In this document: positions 56,621 to 64,000 of the stretch, piece by piece
Layout of the letters: every line of letters starts with the position of its first letter
Numbering within the stretch: position 1 is the stretch's first letter
Assembly (NCBI GenBank): GCA_963816545.1
Contig: CAWFLE010000020.1
Span: 402,552-466,551, forward strand
Source: Albimonas sp963816545
GTDB taxonomy: Bacteria > Pseudomonadota > Alphaproteobacteria > Rhodobacterales > Rhodobacteraceae
DNA length: 64,000 bases
Direction: 5' to 3'
Translations under genes and position numbers: made by a program
Notes under the pieces: generated by a model
The model's input: the letters and a program-made list of their open reading frames with translations, nothing else
The model's database searches: none
Told to the model about the DNA's origin: nothing

Positions 56621-57047
56621 ATGTCCCCGCGCGGCAGAGCCAGGTGCGTCCTGCCGTACATGCGGCGCCGCAGGCCTAGCTTGCCTCATATGCCGGCAGC
56701 GAGACCTATGGAGAAGCCCGTGAGGTGCTCGGCATGAGTGTAGCCGGCGACCAGCCGGGTCGTGGTGATGGAGGGGAGAACGCGCTGATCCCGAGGACGG
56801 CGAGCGCCCCCTGCGCCTGCCGTTGAACCCTGCCGAAGAGCTCGTCCTGAAGCGACTGGGCCGCGCCCGGCACAGGTGAGAGAGAAGGGCCGATACCGTC
56901 GCGGGCAGGGATGGTCCCATCGGGCTGCATTCGAATCGTGCCATCGTCGCTTAGCGCCTTCGTGCCGGCCGGATTGTCGTCGAGCGCGCAATGCCGGAGA
57001 GCCGCACGAGGGACCTGCCAAGCTTGCAGAGGGGCGGCCGGCGCCGG
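56621..57047 (-). other. Unassigned region with a possible gene fragment
   Basis: On the minus strand, NPAGTKALSDDGTIRMQPDG runs into GAAQSLQDELFGRVQRQAQG and ALAVLGISAF, then in another frame SITTTRLVAGYTHAEHLTGF and SIGLAAGI before a stop near 56688. This looks like a degraded C-terminal piece of an unknown protein, truncated at both the SDR and hemD sides. Confidence 0.3.
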
Positions 57048-57812
57048 TCAGGCGGCCGTCCAGCCGCCGTCGACCATCAGGGCCGTGCCGGTGACGAGCG
57101 CGCCGGCATCCGAGGCCAGATAGAGCACGGCGCCCATGATGTCCGGCACCTCGCCCAGCCGCGGCAGCCGGATGTTGCCGCGCACCCAGGCGGCCATCTC
57201 GGGCCGGGCCAGCGTCCGCTCGGCCAGCGGCGTGCGGATGAAGGTCGGGCAGATGGTGTTGACCCGGATGCCGTGCGGCCCGAGCTCGATCGCCATGGCC
57301 TTGGTGAAGCCCTCGACCCCGTGCTTCGAGGCACAATAGACGGCGCGCTCGGGTCCGCCGACCACGCCCATCTGCGACGACAGGGTGATGATCGATCCCA
57401 GCCGCCCGGCCGCGACCAGCCCGCGCGCGACCGCCCGGGCCAGGAAATACGCGCCGCGCAGGTTGACGGCCATGACGGCGTCATAGTCCTGCGGCGTCGT
57501 CTCGAGGCAACTCGTGTGCCGAGCCGTGCCGGCCGAGTTCACCAGCACGTCGAAGGGCCCGCGCGCGGCGACCGCCGCTTCCGTCGCCGCGACATCGGCG
57601 ACGTCCAGCACCAGCGCCTCGGCCCGCCCGCCCCCGGCGCGCACGGCGGCAACCGCCGCGGTCAGCTCGGGCGCCCGTCGCGCGGCCATGACCAGCTCGG
57701 CGCCCGCCCCGGCCAGCGCCGCCGCTGCGCCGAGACCCAGGCCCGAGGAGGCGCCGGCCACCAGCGCGCGCTTGCCTTCGAGCCGGAACGACGGCGTACG
57801 CGGCAGCTCCAT
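57048..57812 (-). CDS. Short-chain dehydrogenase/reductase
   Basis: 254 residues. Cofactor motif VAGASSGLGLGAAAALAGAG, LVNSAGTARHTSCL (NAG-type motif with Ser), catalytic Ser in SIITLSSQMGVVGG and YCASKHGVEGFTKAMAIELG (YxxxK). The C-terminus GTALMVDGGWTAA is the classic SDR end. It oxidises or reduces an alcohol/ketone with NAD(P). It lies four bases downstream of dinB on the same strand but has no evident functional link to it. Substrate unknown. Confidence 0.92.
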   Translation of the reverse strand: MELPRTPSFRLEGKRALVAGASSGLGLGAAAALAGAGAELVMAARRAPELTAAVAAVRAGGGRAEALVLDVADVAATEAAVAARGPFDVLVNSAGTARHTSCLETTPQDYDAVMAVNLRGAYFLARAVARGLVAAGRLGSIITLSSQMGVVGGPERAVYCASKHGVEGFTKAMAIELGPHGIRVNTICPTFIRTPLAERTLARPEMAAWVRGNIRLPRLGEVPDIMGAVLYLASDAGALVTGTALMVDGGWTAA

Positions 57813-57816
57813 CGGC

Positions 57817-59076
57817 TCAGCGCAGCGCCCGGCCGCGGATGATCGCGTCCTTGCCGAAGCGGCCGCGGATCCGGTCGGTCGCGGCCTCGACGCCGGCCTG
57901 GGCGTCGCTGCGGTCGGCGAAGAGTCGCGCAGGCCCCGCGCCCGCGGCCAGATCGGCGAGCGCGCTCAAGCCCACGCCGATCAGCCGGAACGGACCCTGG
58001 CCGAGCTCGCGCACCAGCATCGGCTCGGCCACGCGGTAGATCGCCTCGGCCAGGTTGGTTGGCTCGAGCAGCCGCGCCTGCCGCGTGACAATGCGGAAGC
58101 GGGTGGTCTTGAGCTTCATCACGACGGTCCGCCCGCCCATCCGCTTGGCCTTGGCCCGGTCCGAGGTCACGACCGCCAGCCGCCAGAGATGCCCGATCAG
58201 CCGGTCGGCATCGCCGATGTCCTCGTCGAAGGTGGTCTCGGACGAGATCGACTTGACCGGCTGGTCCGGATTGACGCGCCGGTTGTCGATTCCGAGCGCC
58301 AGCTCGTGCAGCCGCCGCCCGATCCGACCATAGCGCGCAACCAGCTCGCCTGCGTCCACCCGGCGCAGGTCGGCATTGGTGCGCAGCCCGTCCGCCTCCA
58401 GCCGCTCGGCGAGCGCCTGGCCGACGCCCCAGATGCTGCGCACCGGGCGAGGCTCGAGAAAGCCTAAGGTCTCGGAGCGGCCGATGACGGCGAAGCCGCG
58501 CGGCTTGTCGAGATCGGACGCGATCTTGGCCAGGTACTTGTTGTGGCTGAGGCCGACCGAGACGGTGACGCCCACCTCGCGCTCGATCTCGAGCGCCAGC
58601 CGCGCCATCGTCAGCGCGGGCGGCCCGCCGAGCAGCCGGTCGGTGCCGGCGAGGTCGAGAAAGGCCTCATCGAGCGACAGGGGCTCGACGCGCGGCGTCA
58701 ACGCCCGCATGCGCGCCCGGATGTCCCGCCCGATGGCTTCGTAGAGCTCCATGCGCGGCCTGACGACCACGGCGTCCGGGCAGAGCGCGAGCGCCTTGAA
58801 CATCGGCATGGCCGAGCGCACGCCCGCCACCCGCGCGATGTAGCAGCAGGTCGAGACGACGCCTCGCCGCCCGCCGCCGACGATGACCGGCTTGTCGCGC
58901 AGCGAGGGGTCGTCGCGCTTTTCCACGGCCGCGTAGAAGGCGTCGGCATCCAGATGCGCGATGGCGAGCCGGTTCAGCTCGGGATGCGCCAGCAGCCGCG
59001 CGCCAGCGCAGCGCGGGCAGCGCAGGCCCGACGGCGCGTCGTACCAGCTGAGGCAATCGCGGCAAAGCGCGGGCAT
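57817..59076 (-). CDS. dinB: DNA polymerase IV, Y-family, with N-terminal Cys4 ribbon
   Basis: 419 residues. The N-terminus has two CxxC pairs (PALCRDCLSWYD and LRCPRCAGARLL), a feature of an alphaproteobacterial DinB subgroup. The catalytic palm follows: IAHLDADAFYAAVEKRDDPS (metal-binding Asp) and EPLSLDEAFLDLAGTDR (second acidic pair), with VTVSVGLSHNKYLAKIASDL and the little-finger domain from KSISSETTFDEDIGDADRLI. Translesion polymerase that copies damaged DNA with low fidelity. No LexA box is evident upstream. Confidence 0.93.
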   Translation of the reverse strand: MPALCRDCLSWYDAPSGLRCPRCAGARLLAHPELNRLAIAHLDADAFYAAVEKRDDPSLRDKPVIVGGGRRGVVSTCCYIARVAGVRSAMPMFKALALCPDAVVVRPRMELYEAIGRDIRARMRALTPRVEPLSLDEAFLDLAGTDRLLGGPPALTMARLALEIEREVGVTVSVGLSHNKYLAKIASDLDKPRGFAVIGRSETLGFLEPRPVRSIWGVGQALAERLEADGLRTNADLRRVDAGELVARYGRIGRRLHELALGIDNRRVNPDQPVKSISSETTFDEDIGDADRLIGHLWRLAVVTSDRAKAKRMGGRTVVMKLKTTRFRIVTRQARLLEPTNLAEAIYRVAEPMLVRELGQGPFRLIGVGLSALADLAAGAGPARLFADRSDAQAGVEAATDRIRGRFGKDAIIRGRALR

Positions 59077-59192
59077 GGGACCTCCGGCGGACCGCCGGAA
59101 TCTGTCACATTCCGCGAGACGGGGGAAGATGAGCCCGCAGCGCCTCCAGGCCTAACCGTCTCCTGGCCGGTAAGGACCGAGGTGCCGAGCCC

Positions 59193-59351
59193 ATGAAATC
59201 CCTCCTGAACCTCTTCGACGACGTGACTTGGACCATCTTCCGCTATCGGGGCGCCGCGATCACCGGCTTCGAGGCAAAGCAAAGAAGGCTTGCCAAGGAG
59301 AAGGTTTCTGGTTTGCCGACCCGGATCGTTTCGATCATGTGCCCATGCTGA
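59193..59351 (+). CDS. Small open frame divergent from dinB
   Basis: 52 residues, MKSLLNLFDDVTWTIFRYRG then AAITGFEAKQRRLAKEKVSG. The first 30 residues look protein-like, with a possible amphipathic helix, while the end may be read-through into mobile DNA. No clear ribosome binding site. It may be a truncated gene interrupted by the insertion sequences to its right. Confidence 0.35.
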   Translation: MKSLLNLFDDVTWTIFRYRGAAITGFEAKQRRLAKEKVSGLPTRIVSIMCPC

Positions 59352-59998
59352 TCATGCCTTCCTCACAACTCGGAGGCCCGATTGCCCATTCAGCGCCGGA
59401 TCAGGCGCCGATCAGCACCGGGCCACGATAGTCCTCGCCGCGCGACAGCATCACCCAGATGCCACGCGCCATCTTATTTGCCAGCGCGACGGCCACGACC
59501 GGGATCGGCTTGCGCTCCAGCATCCGGGCCAGCCACGACCCCTGCGGCGCCCCCCGGCGCGAGGCCCAGCGGATCACGGCGGTCGCACCGATCACAAGCA
59601 ATCGTCGGATATCCCGTTGCCCCATTTTCGAGGTCTTCCCCAGCTTCTGTTTTCCACCGGTGGAATGCTGTCGCGGCACCAGGCCGAGCCAGGCGGCGAA
59701 GTCGCGACCGCGCCGGAACTGCTCCATCGGCGGGGCGAAGGTTTCGACCGCGAGCGCGGTGATCGGGCCGACACCCGGCATTGTCTGCAACTGGCGCGGC
59801 ATCTCCGCTTCGTTCGACATGGCCGCAATCCGGGCTTTCAGGGCGTTGATCCGGTCGGTCAGATGGGCGGTCTGCTCGATGAGCATGCGGCAGATGTCCC
59901 GGGCAAGTTCCGGCACGTCGGTGTCGGGATCATCGACGACCTTCGCGAGGCGCGGCAAGTAGCCGATGCCCTCGGGGGCGACATGGCCGAACTCGTAG

Positions 59999-61650
59999 CA
60001 GACCGTGTGGAAAGGCAGCGCCGCTGGGTAATACGGTGCTTCGTCGCGGTGAGATTAGCGGCGATGGCCGGGCTCCGGCGTTGCGGGCGTTCAGAGGGCG
60101 CCTGAGCTGTCTCTCGAGCGAGTTTTCGAACGATTTCCGCCCGAGTTGGAGGCGAGATCACCGGCGTCATACTCGAACTGCCGCGATCAGGGCCGGAAGC
60201 CCGAGGATCGTGATCGCGCGACGCAGATTGTAGGCCAGCGCGGTGAGGCTGAACTCGGCACGCACGTTCTCGAGGCGCCGCATCAAGAAGGCCCCTTGGC
60301 CCATCCACTGCTTGATCGATCCGAACGGGTGCTCGACGCTTTCGCGGCGCCGATCGAGGACATCCGGGCGCGTGGCCAGCCGGTCTGCCATGCGCTCCAG
60401 GACCGCCTCGTTCTCGAAGCGGTTCACGACGCGAAAGGCGGCGTTCGTGCAGCGCGCCTTCAGTGTGCAGGCCCTGCATGCAGAGCGGTTCGTGTATCTG
60501 GCGACACGGGCGCCACTCGCGACCTTTCGCGGACGCCCGCCCGTCAGACGATGCCCACCCGGGCAGATGTAGACGTCCGCCTTCGGATCGAAGGTGAACG
60601 CCTCCTTGGTGAAGAACCCGTTGCTGGCCGACGAGCCCCGTATCGGCTTCGGCACATAGGGCACGATGCCGGCCGCCTCAGAGGCTTCGATGTCCTCGCT
60701 CTTGAAATAGCCGCGATCGGCGACCGCATCGATCCGCTCGACACCGAGGATCTCGCGGGCCGCAGAGGCCGTCTCGGTCAGCAGCCCAAGATCGCCGACC
60801 CTGGCATGCACCTGCTGCTCGGCGATCAGCTTGTGCTTGGCGTCCACAGCGATCTGGACGTTGTAGCCGACGCCGGCACGACTGGCGCGGGCATCCGGAT
60901 CGGTGAGCGATATCTGCTCTTCGCCGCTTGCTTCGAGGGCTTGGCGGTGGCCCTCCAGGCGCTCGCGGCGCTCCTTGATCGCAGCGAGCTTCTCCTGCAG
61001 CCGATCGACAGAACCGCCGCCCGGTCCGTCTTCGTCAACCAGGTCGGCCGCATCGAGCTGCTTGAGATAGCGCGCCAGCCGCTCGTCGCCCTCGGCCAGC
61101 GCCTTGTCGAGCTTGGCCTTCGTGAAGTTGCGCTCCCGGCTGTTCACCGCTTTGATCCGCGTACCATCCACCGCGATCAGCTCACGGCCGAACAGATCGA
61201 GATCCCGGCACAGGGCCACGAACGCCCTGAACACCTCTCGGAAGGCCGACCGATTGTCGCGCCGGAAATCGGCGATGGTCTTGAAGTCCGGCGTCAGCCG
61301 GCGCATCAGCCAGATCACCTCGAGATTACGCCGCGTCTCCGCTTCCAACCGCCGGCTCGACCGGACACGGTTAAAATAGCCGTAGATGTACAGCTTCAGC
61401 AGGTCGCGCGGGTCATAGCCGGGACGACCTGTCGCCTTCGGCTGAACCCGAATGAAGCCCCCCGCCCCAAGGTCAAGGTCATCGACGAACGCATCGATGA
61501 ACCGAACCGGGTTGTCCGGACAAACGTAGTCATCAACCCGCTCCGGCAGCAGCAGCAGTTGCGAGCGGTCCGTGCCGGTCATGTGTGCCATGAAGCAAAC
61601 TACCACTCACCGATCCGCGACGGAATCCCGGTGCGTTTCCACACGGTCTG
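59999..61650 (-). mobile_element. IS1182-family insertion sequence with 15-bp terminal repeats and GTAG target duplication
   Basis: Ends CAGACCGTGTGGAAA (59999-60013) and its exact reverse complement at 61636-61650. Target duplication GTAG at 59995-59998 and 61651-61654. Length 1652 bp, with one large intact transposase gene. The clean duplication shows a recent insertion. Confidence 0.93.
60167..61591 (-). CDS. IS1182-family transposase
   Basis: About 474 residues starting MAHMTGTDRSQLLLLPERVD. Family marks: RPGYDPRDLLKLYIYGYFNR, RSSRRLEAETRRNLEVIWLM, TPDFKTIADFRRDNRSAFRE, IAVDGTRIKAVNSRERNFTK (first Asp), VGYNVQIAVDAKHKLIAEQQ, DAVADRGYFKSEDIEASEAA (second Asp) and RRESVEHPFGSIKQWMGQGA (Glu). 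A Cys cluster (SACRACTLKARC) lies before the last motif. Intact and probably functional. Confidence 0.93.
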   Translation of the reverse strand: MAHMTGTDRSQLLLLPERVDDYVCPDNPVRFIDAFVDDLDLGAGGFIRVQPKATGRPGYDPRDLLKLYIYGYFNRVRSSRRLEAETRRNLEVIWLMRRLTPDFKTIADFRRDNRSAFREVFRAFVALCRDLDLFGRELIAVDGTRIKAVNSRERNFTKAKLDKALAEGDERLARYLKQLDAADLVDEDGPGGGSVDRLQEKLAAIKERRERLEGHRQALEASGEEQISLTDPDARASRAGVGYNVQIAVDAKHKLIAEQQVHARVGDLGLLTETASAAREILGVERIDAVADRGYFKSEDIEASEAAGIVPYVPKPIRGSSASNGFFTKEAFTFDPKADVYICPGGHRLTGGRPRKVASGARVARYTNRSACRACTLKARCTNAAFRVVNRFENEAVLERMADRLATRPDVLDRRRESVEHPFGSIKQWMGQGAFLMRRLENVRAEFSLTALAYNLRRAITILGLPALIAAVRV

Positions 61651-62085
61651 GTAGAGATGCGACCGCAGCGCGTTCACGGCCTCGGTGCGCTGCTTGACAA
61701 GCTGCTCGCGCGTCCGGAACGCCACGGCCCGTGCCTGCTGGTCGGCGGATTTCGGTTCCACGAACCGCATGGTCGGCCGCAACGCCGCCTCGACGATCGC
61801 CTCGGCATCGGCCGCGTCGTTCTTCTGCCGCTTGATGAACGGCTTGACGTAGTGCGGCGCGATCAGCCGAACCTCATGCCCGTGCCGCGCCATTTCCCGC
61901 GCCCAGTGATGGACGCTGGCGCAGGCTTCCATCGCAACGAGACACGGCGGCTGATGCGCCATGAACCGGGCGAACTGCGGCCGCGACAGCTTCTTGCGGA
62001 ACACGACGGACCCGTCCGCCGCTGCGCCGTGCACCTGGAACACGTTCTTTGCCAGATCGACGCCGATGATGCTAATCCCTCCCAT

Positions 62086-62445
62086 GGATGCCCTCTCCTT
62101 CAGCTTGTGTTTCGACACCACGAGTTTGGCACATCGCGATACCGTCAGGGGAGAGCGGCATTCACCCCATCTCCGATCTGGCCCGATCGGATTGCACAGT
62201 CCGGGACCTGCGACTACCCAGTCCATGATCACGAGCACGCGTGTCCAAGAGAACACATGGGCAGAAGCGAACTCAGGATCCGCTCCCTCTCCAGGCTCGA
62301 CAGTGTTGCTATTAGTTGCATCCATGCGGACACTTCCCAGATCGCGCACCGCTTCATGGGGTCGAACTACGGGCTTGACGATGTACAGTCTTGGTGTGCC
62401 TCCAAGTCTCCGAACGGGACCGGGGGCGTGGCAGTGAGGGGCAGA
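62086..62445. other. Non-coding part of the IS110 element and unassigned DNA
   Basis: IS110 elements have a long non-coding end upstream of the transposase, now known to encode a bridge RNA in some members; part of this stretch may be that. I cannot define its borders. No gene is seen. Confidence 0.35.
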
Positions 62446-62559
62446 ATATCCGTCGGGTTTATTGTAACGCGCGGACTCATTGACCAAATCTTCGTCCATC
62501 CTGATGCGCAGCAACAAGGAGTGGGTTCTTCCCTGCTCATATTGACTGAGTCGCGATAA
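62446..62559 (+). pseudogene. GNAT acetyltransferase fragment
   Basis: ISVGFIVTRGLIDQIFVHPD then AQQQGVGSSLLILTESR matches the beta4-alpha3 region of GNAT N-acetyltransferases, with the acetyl-CoA loop QQGVGSSL. Only about 37 residues remain; both ends of the gene are missing between mobile elements. Confidence 0.6.
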
Positions 62560-62691
62560 ACGACGGGTCACGCTGCACGTGTTTGATAAGAATATTCCCG
62601 CTCGACGGTTCTGTAAGAGCGTTGAGAAGGGGGATTGAACGAAACCGCTGCGCGGTAGGGGCCCTTCGCGGTCGGCGCTCCTGATTGGAAG

Positions 62692-63278
62692 CTCTGGGTT
62701 GTCGCGGCGCTTCGGTTCTTCTACGGCGTGACGCTCGGATTGGCGGAGGTTCCCGAACGGATCGCCTACGCCCGCGAGCCGCGCCGCCTTCCCGTGGTGC
62801 TGGGCGCTGACGAGGTGGTGCGCTTTCTCGAGGCCGTGCCGAGCCTGAAGGCGCGCGCGGCGCTGACCACAGCCTACGCGGCCGGATTGCGCGTCTCGGA
62901 GGTCATCGGGCTGCGCGTCGGCGACATCGACAGTGGCCGGATGCTGATCCGGGTCGAGCGCGGCAAGGGCGGCAAGGAGCGCTATGTGATGCTCTCCGAG
63001 CCGCTGCTCGGCATGCCTCTCGGACCTACTGGCGCCTCGCCCGCCCGGCCCACTGGCTGTTTCCGGGGCGGGACGCGAGCCGGCCCATCGAGGCGACCGT
63101 GCTGCACGCCGCCTGCCGCTCGGCGCGGGCCGCGGCCGGCATCGACAAGAAGGTGGCCGTCCATGTCCTGCGGCACAGCTTCGCCACCCATCTCCTCGAG
63201 AGCGGCGTCGACATTCGCGTCATCCAGGTGCTGCTCGGCCACGCCCACCTGTCGACGACGGCCCGCTATACGCATGGC
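62692..63278 (+). pseudogene. Tyrosine recombinase fragment (IS91-associated type), frameshifted
   Basis: Reads VAALRFFYGVTLGLAEVPER, IAYAREPRRLPVVLGADEVV, ALTTAYAAGLRVSEVIGLRV (catalytic Arg) and GKGGKERYVMLSEPLLG; then, after a two-base shift near 63015, RTYWRLARPAHWLFPGRDAS and VHVLRHSFATHLLESGVDIR, VIQVLLGHAHLSTTARYTH. The N-terminal core-binding domain is missing, and the Tyr-containing end runs straight into IS5 sequence at about 63279. Confidence 0.82.
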
Positions 63279-63282
63279 CCCA

Positions 63283-63807
63283 GTGTCCCGCGGCTTCGTT
63301 CAATCCGGCTTCTATGAGGCGCCGACCGGCGTCGCGCTCGCCGCCGCCGTCCCGCCGCGCCTCACAGAACCCTCCAGATTCAAAGGGTATGACGCCGGAA
63401 AACGCATCCACGGGCGCAAGCGGCATATCCTGACCGACACCGACGGGCGGCTCCTGACGGTCGAGGTTCATGGCGCCGACGTCCAGGACCGCGATGGTGC
63501 GAAGGCAGTGCTCAAGCGGTCTCGTCGCCGGTTCCCGTTCGTCGAGCGCGTCTTCGCGGATGGCGGCTATGCCGGAAAGCTGGAAAGCTGGGCCGAGGAC
63601 AAGGCCCATATCGCCATCGAGGTCGTCCGCCGGTTGCCGTTCATGACCGGCTTCATCGTTCTGCGCCGACGCTGGGTCGTCGAGCGGGCCTTCGCCTGGA
63701 TCATGAAATGCCGGCGCCTCGTTCGCGACTACGAGCAACTCGCCGGGGTTGTCGAAACACTCATCACCATCGCCGTGTCCGCAACTCCGATCAGGCGCTG
63801 GCCGTGA
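63283..63807 (+). pseudogene. IS5-family transposase, C-terminal part
   Basis: RFKGYDAGKRIHGRKRHILT, DTDGRLLTVEVHGADVQDRD, FPFVERVFADGGYAGKLESW (Asp) and VLRRRWVVERAFAWIMKCRR (Glu), then LVRDYEQLAGVVETLITIAV. The first DDE Asp region and N-terminus are absent, so it cannot act alone. Confidence 0.82.
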
Positions 63808-63828
63808 CCCTTCTTAAACACGCTCTTA

Positions 63829-64000
63829 GCGGTCAGCTTCCCGGTACCGGTCACTGATGCAAGGCAGGCCGGGATTGCGATCAGGATTGTTCAGGGCTCC
63901 GGAGAGCCCTTTCCCGGCGGCATCTGCCGCCAAGCCGGCGCCGATCCGTAGCATCTGGCGTGGCCGTCGGCGTCAGGGCGTGTCCTCTTTGTACATGTTG
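63829..64000. other. Right edge of window, no gene recognised
   Basis: Contains a small palindrome GGGCTCCGGAGAGCCC-like stem (GGGCTC/GAGCCC near 63896-63911) without a T-tract. No coding sequence is supported. Confidence 0.4.

Larger units (their letters stand above)
59401..62085 (-). pseudogene. IS110-family transposase interrupted by an IS1182-family element
   Basis: N-terminal part (62085 to 61651): MGGISIIGVDLAKNVFQVHG, the DEDD start with its first Asp, and RQKNDAADAEAIVEAALRPT. C-terminal part (59998 to 59401): CYEFGHVAPEGIGYLPRLAK, MPGVGPITALAVETFAPPME and FAAWLGLVPRQHSTGGKQKL, ending GPVLIGA. The two parts join at a duplicated GTAG flanking the inserted element. Removing the element and one GTAG restores SHLYEFGHVAPEG. 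IS110 transposases use a RuvC-like DEDD domain and a C-terminal Ser domain; both are present but separated. Confidence 0.9.
62614..63828 (+). mobile_element. Chimeric IS5-family element containing part of an integrase gene
   Basis: The left end TAAGAGCGTTGAGAAGGGG (62614 onwards) and the inverse of the right end, TAAGAGCGTGTTTAAGAAGG (from 63828), are related terminal repeats. Inside, an integrase fragment occupies the first half and the C-terminal half of an IS5-family transposase the second. The N-terminal half of the transposase is missing. Confidence 0.65.

Overview
The window is very GC-rich, with codons ending mostly in G or C. It holds genes typical of Alphaproteobacteria: a membrane PQQ glucose dehydrogenase, a hemD-mitofilin-hemY order, DinB with an N-terminal Cys4 ribbon, and cobS/cobC/cobU. 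Several point to Rhodobacterales or a close relative. No 16S gene or plasmid marker is present, so the genus is not assignable.

Layout. 1-7.8 kb: a PhoX-family phosphatase (5' end outside the window), a truncated Acr3 arsenite pump, cytochrome b561, a small hypothetical coupled to a DadA-like FAD oxidase, and glucose dehydrogenase. 7.85-8.7 kb: IS630 remnant. 9-35.9 kb: a large catabolic block with OtnC and OtnK, a dimethylformamidase-like amidohydrolase, a two-subunit transketolase, a GntR/FCD regulator, two class-III aminotransferases, a penicillin-acylase-type Ntn hydrolase, an amidase-signature enzyme, two complete Opp/Dpp-type ABC importers and a TetR regulator. A palindrome TGATATATCA recurs at four intergenic places here, and in the best case it overlaps the -10 region of a TTGACA promoter. 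36.2-37.5 kb: a decayed IS5-family element. 37.6-44 kb: HlyD/RND efflux pair, then a divergent LysR and MhqO-like dioxygenase. 44.3-48.5 kb: cobS, cobC, glpD and cobU. 48.6-50.3 kb: two IS3-family elements, one truncated beside the other. 50.7-53.1 kb: a small lower-GC island with a tyrosine recombinase next to tRNA-Thr(CGT) and one cargo gene with a nuclease-like motif pattern. 53.2-56.6 kb: hemY, mitofilin and a 5'-truncated hemD. 57-59.1 kb: SDR and dinB. 59.4-63.8 kb: nested and chimeric insertion sequences.

How the genes may work together (inference). The 9-36 kb block reads as one import-and-degrade system. Opp/Dpp-type transporters would bring in an amide-containing compound, three unrelated amide hydrolases would open it, aminotransferases would remove or move the amino group, and transketolase plus OtnK/OtnC would feed carbon fragments to central metabolism. 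The GntR regulator is the natural candidate to bind TGATATATCA. The substrate is unknown.

Sequence quality. Eight otherwise intact genes are interrupted by single extra bases, ten in all, each lengthening a short run of the same base. Removing one base restores family sequence every time. This looks more like sequencing or assembly error than decay, so those genes are described as probably functional with a frameshift noted.
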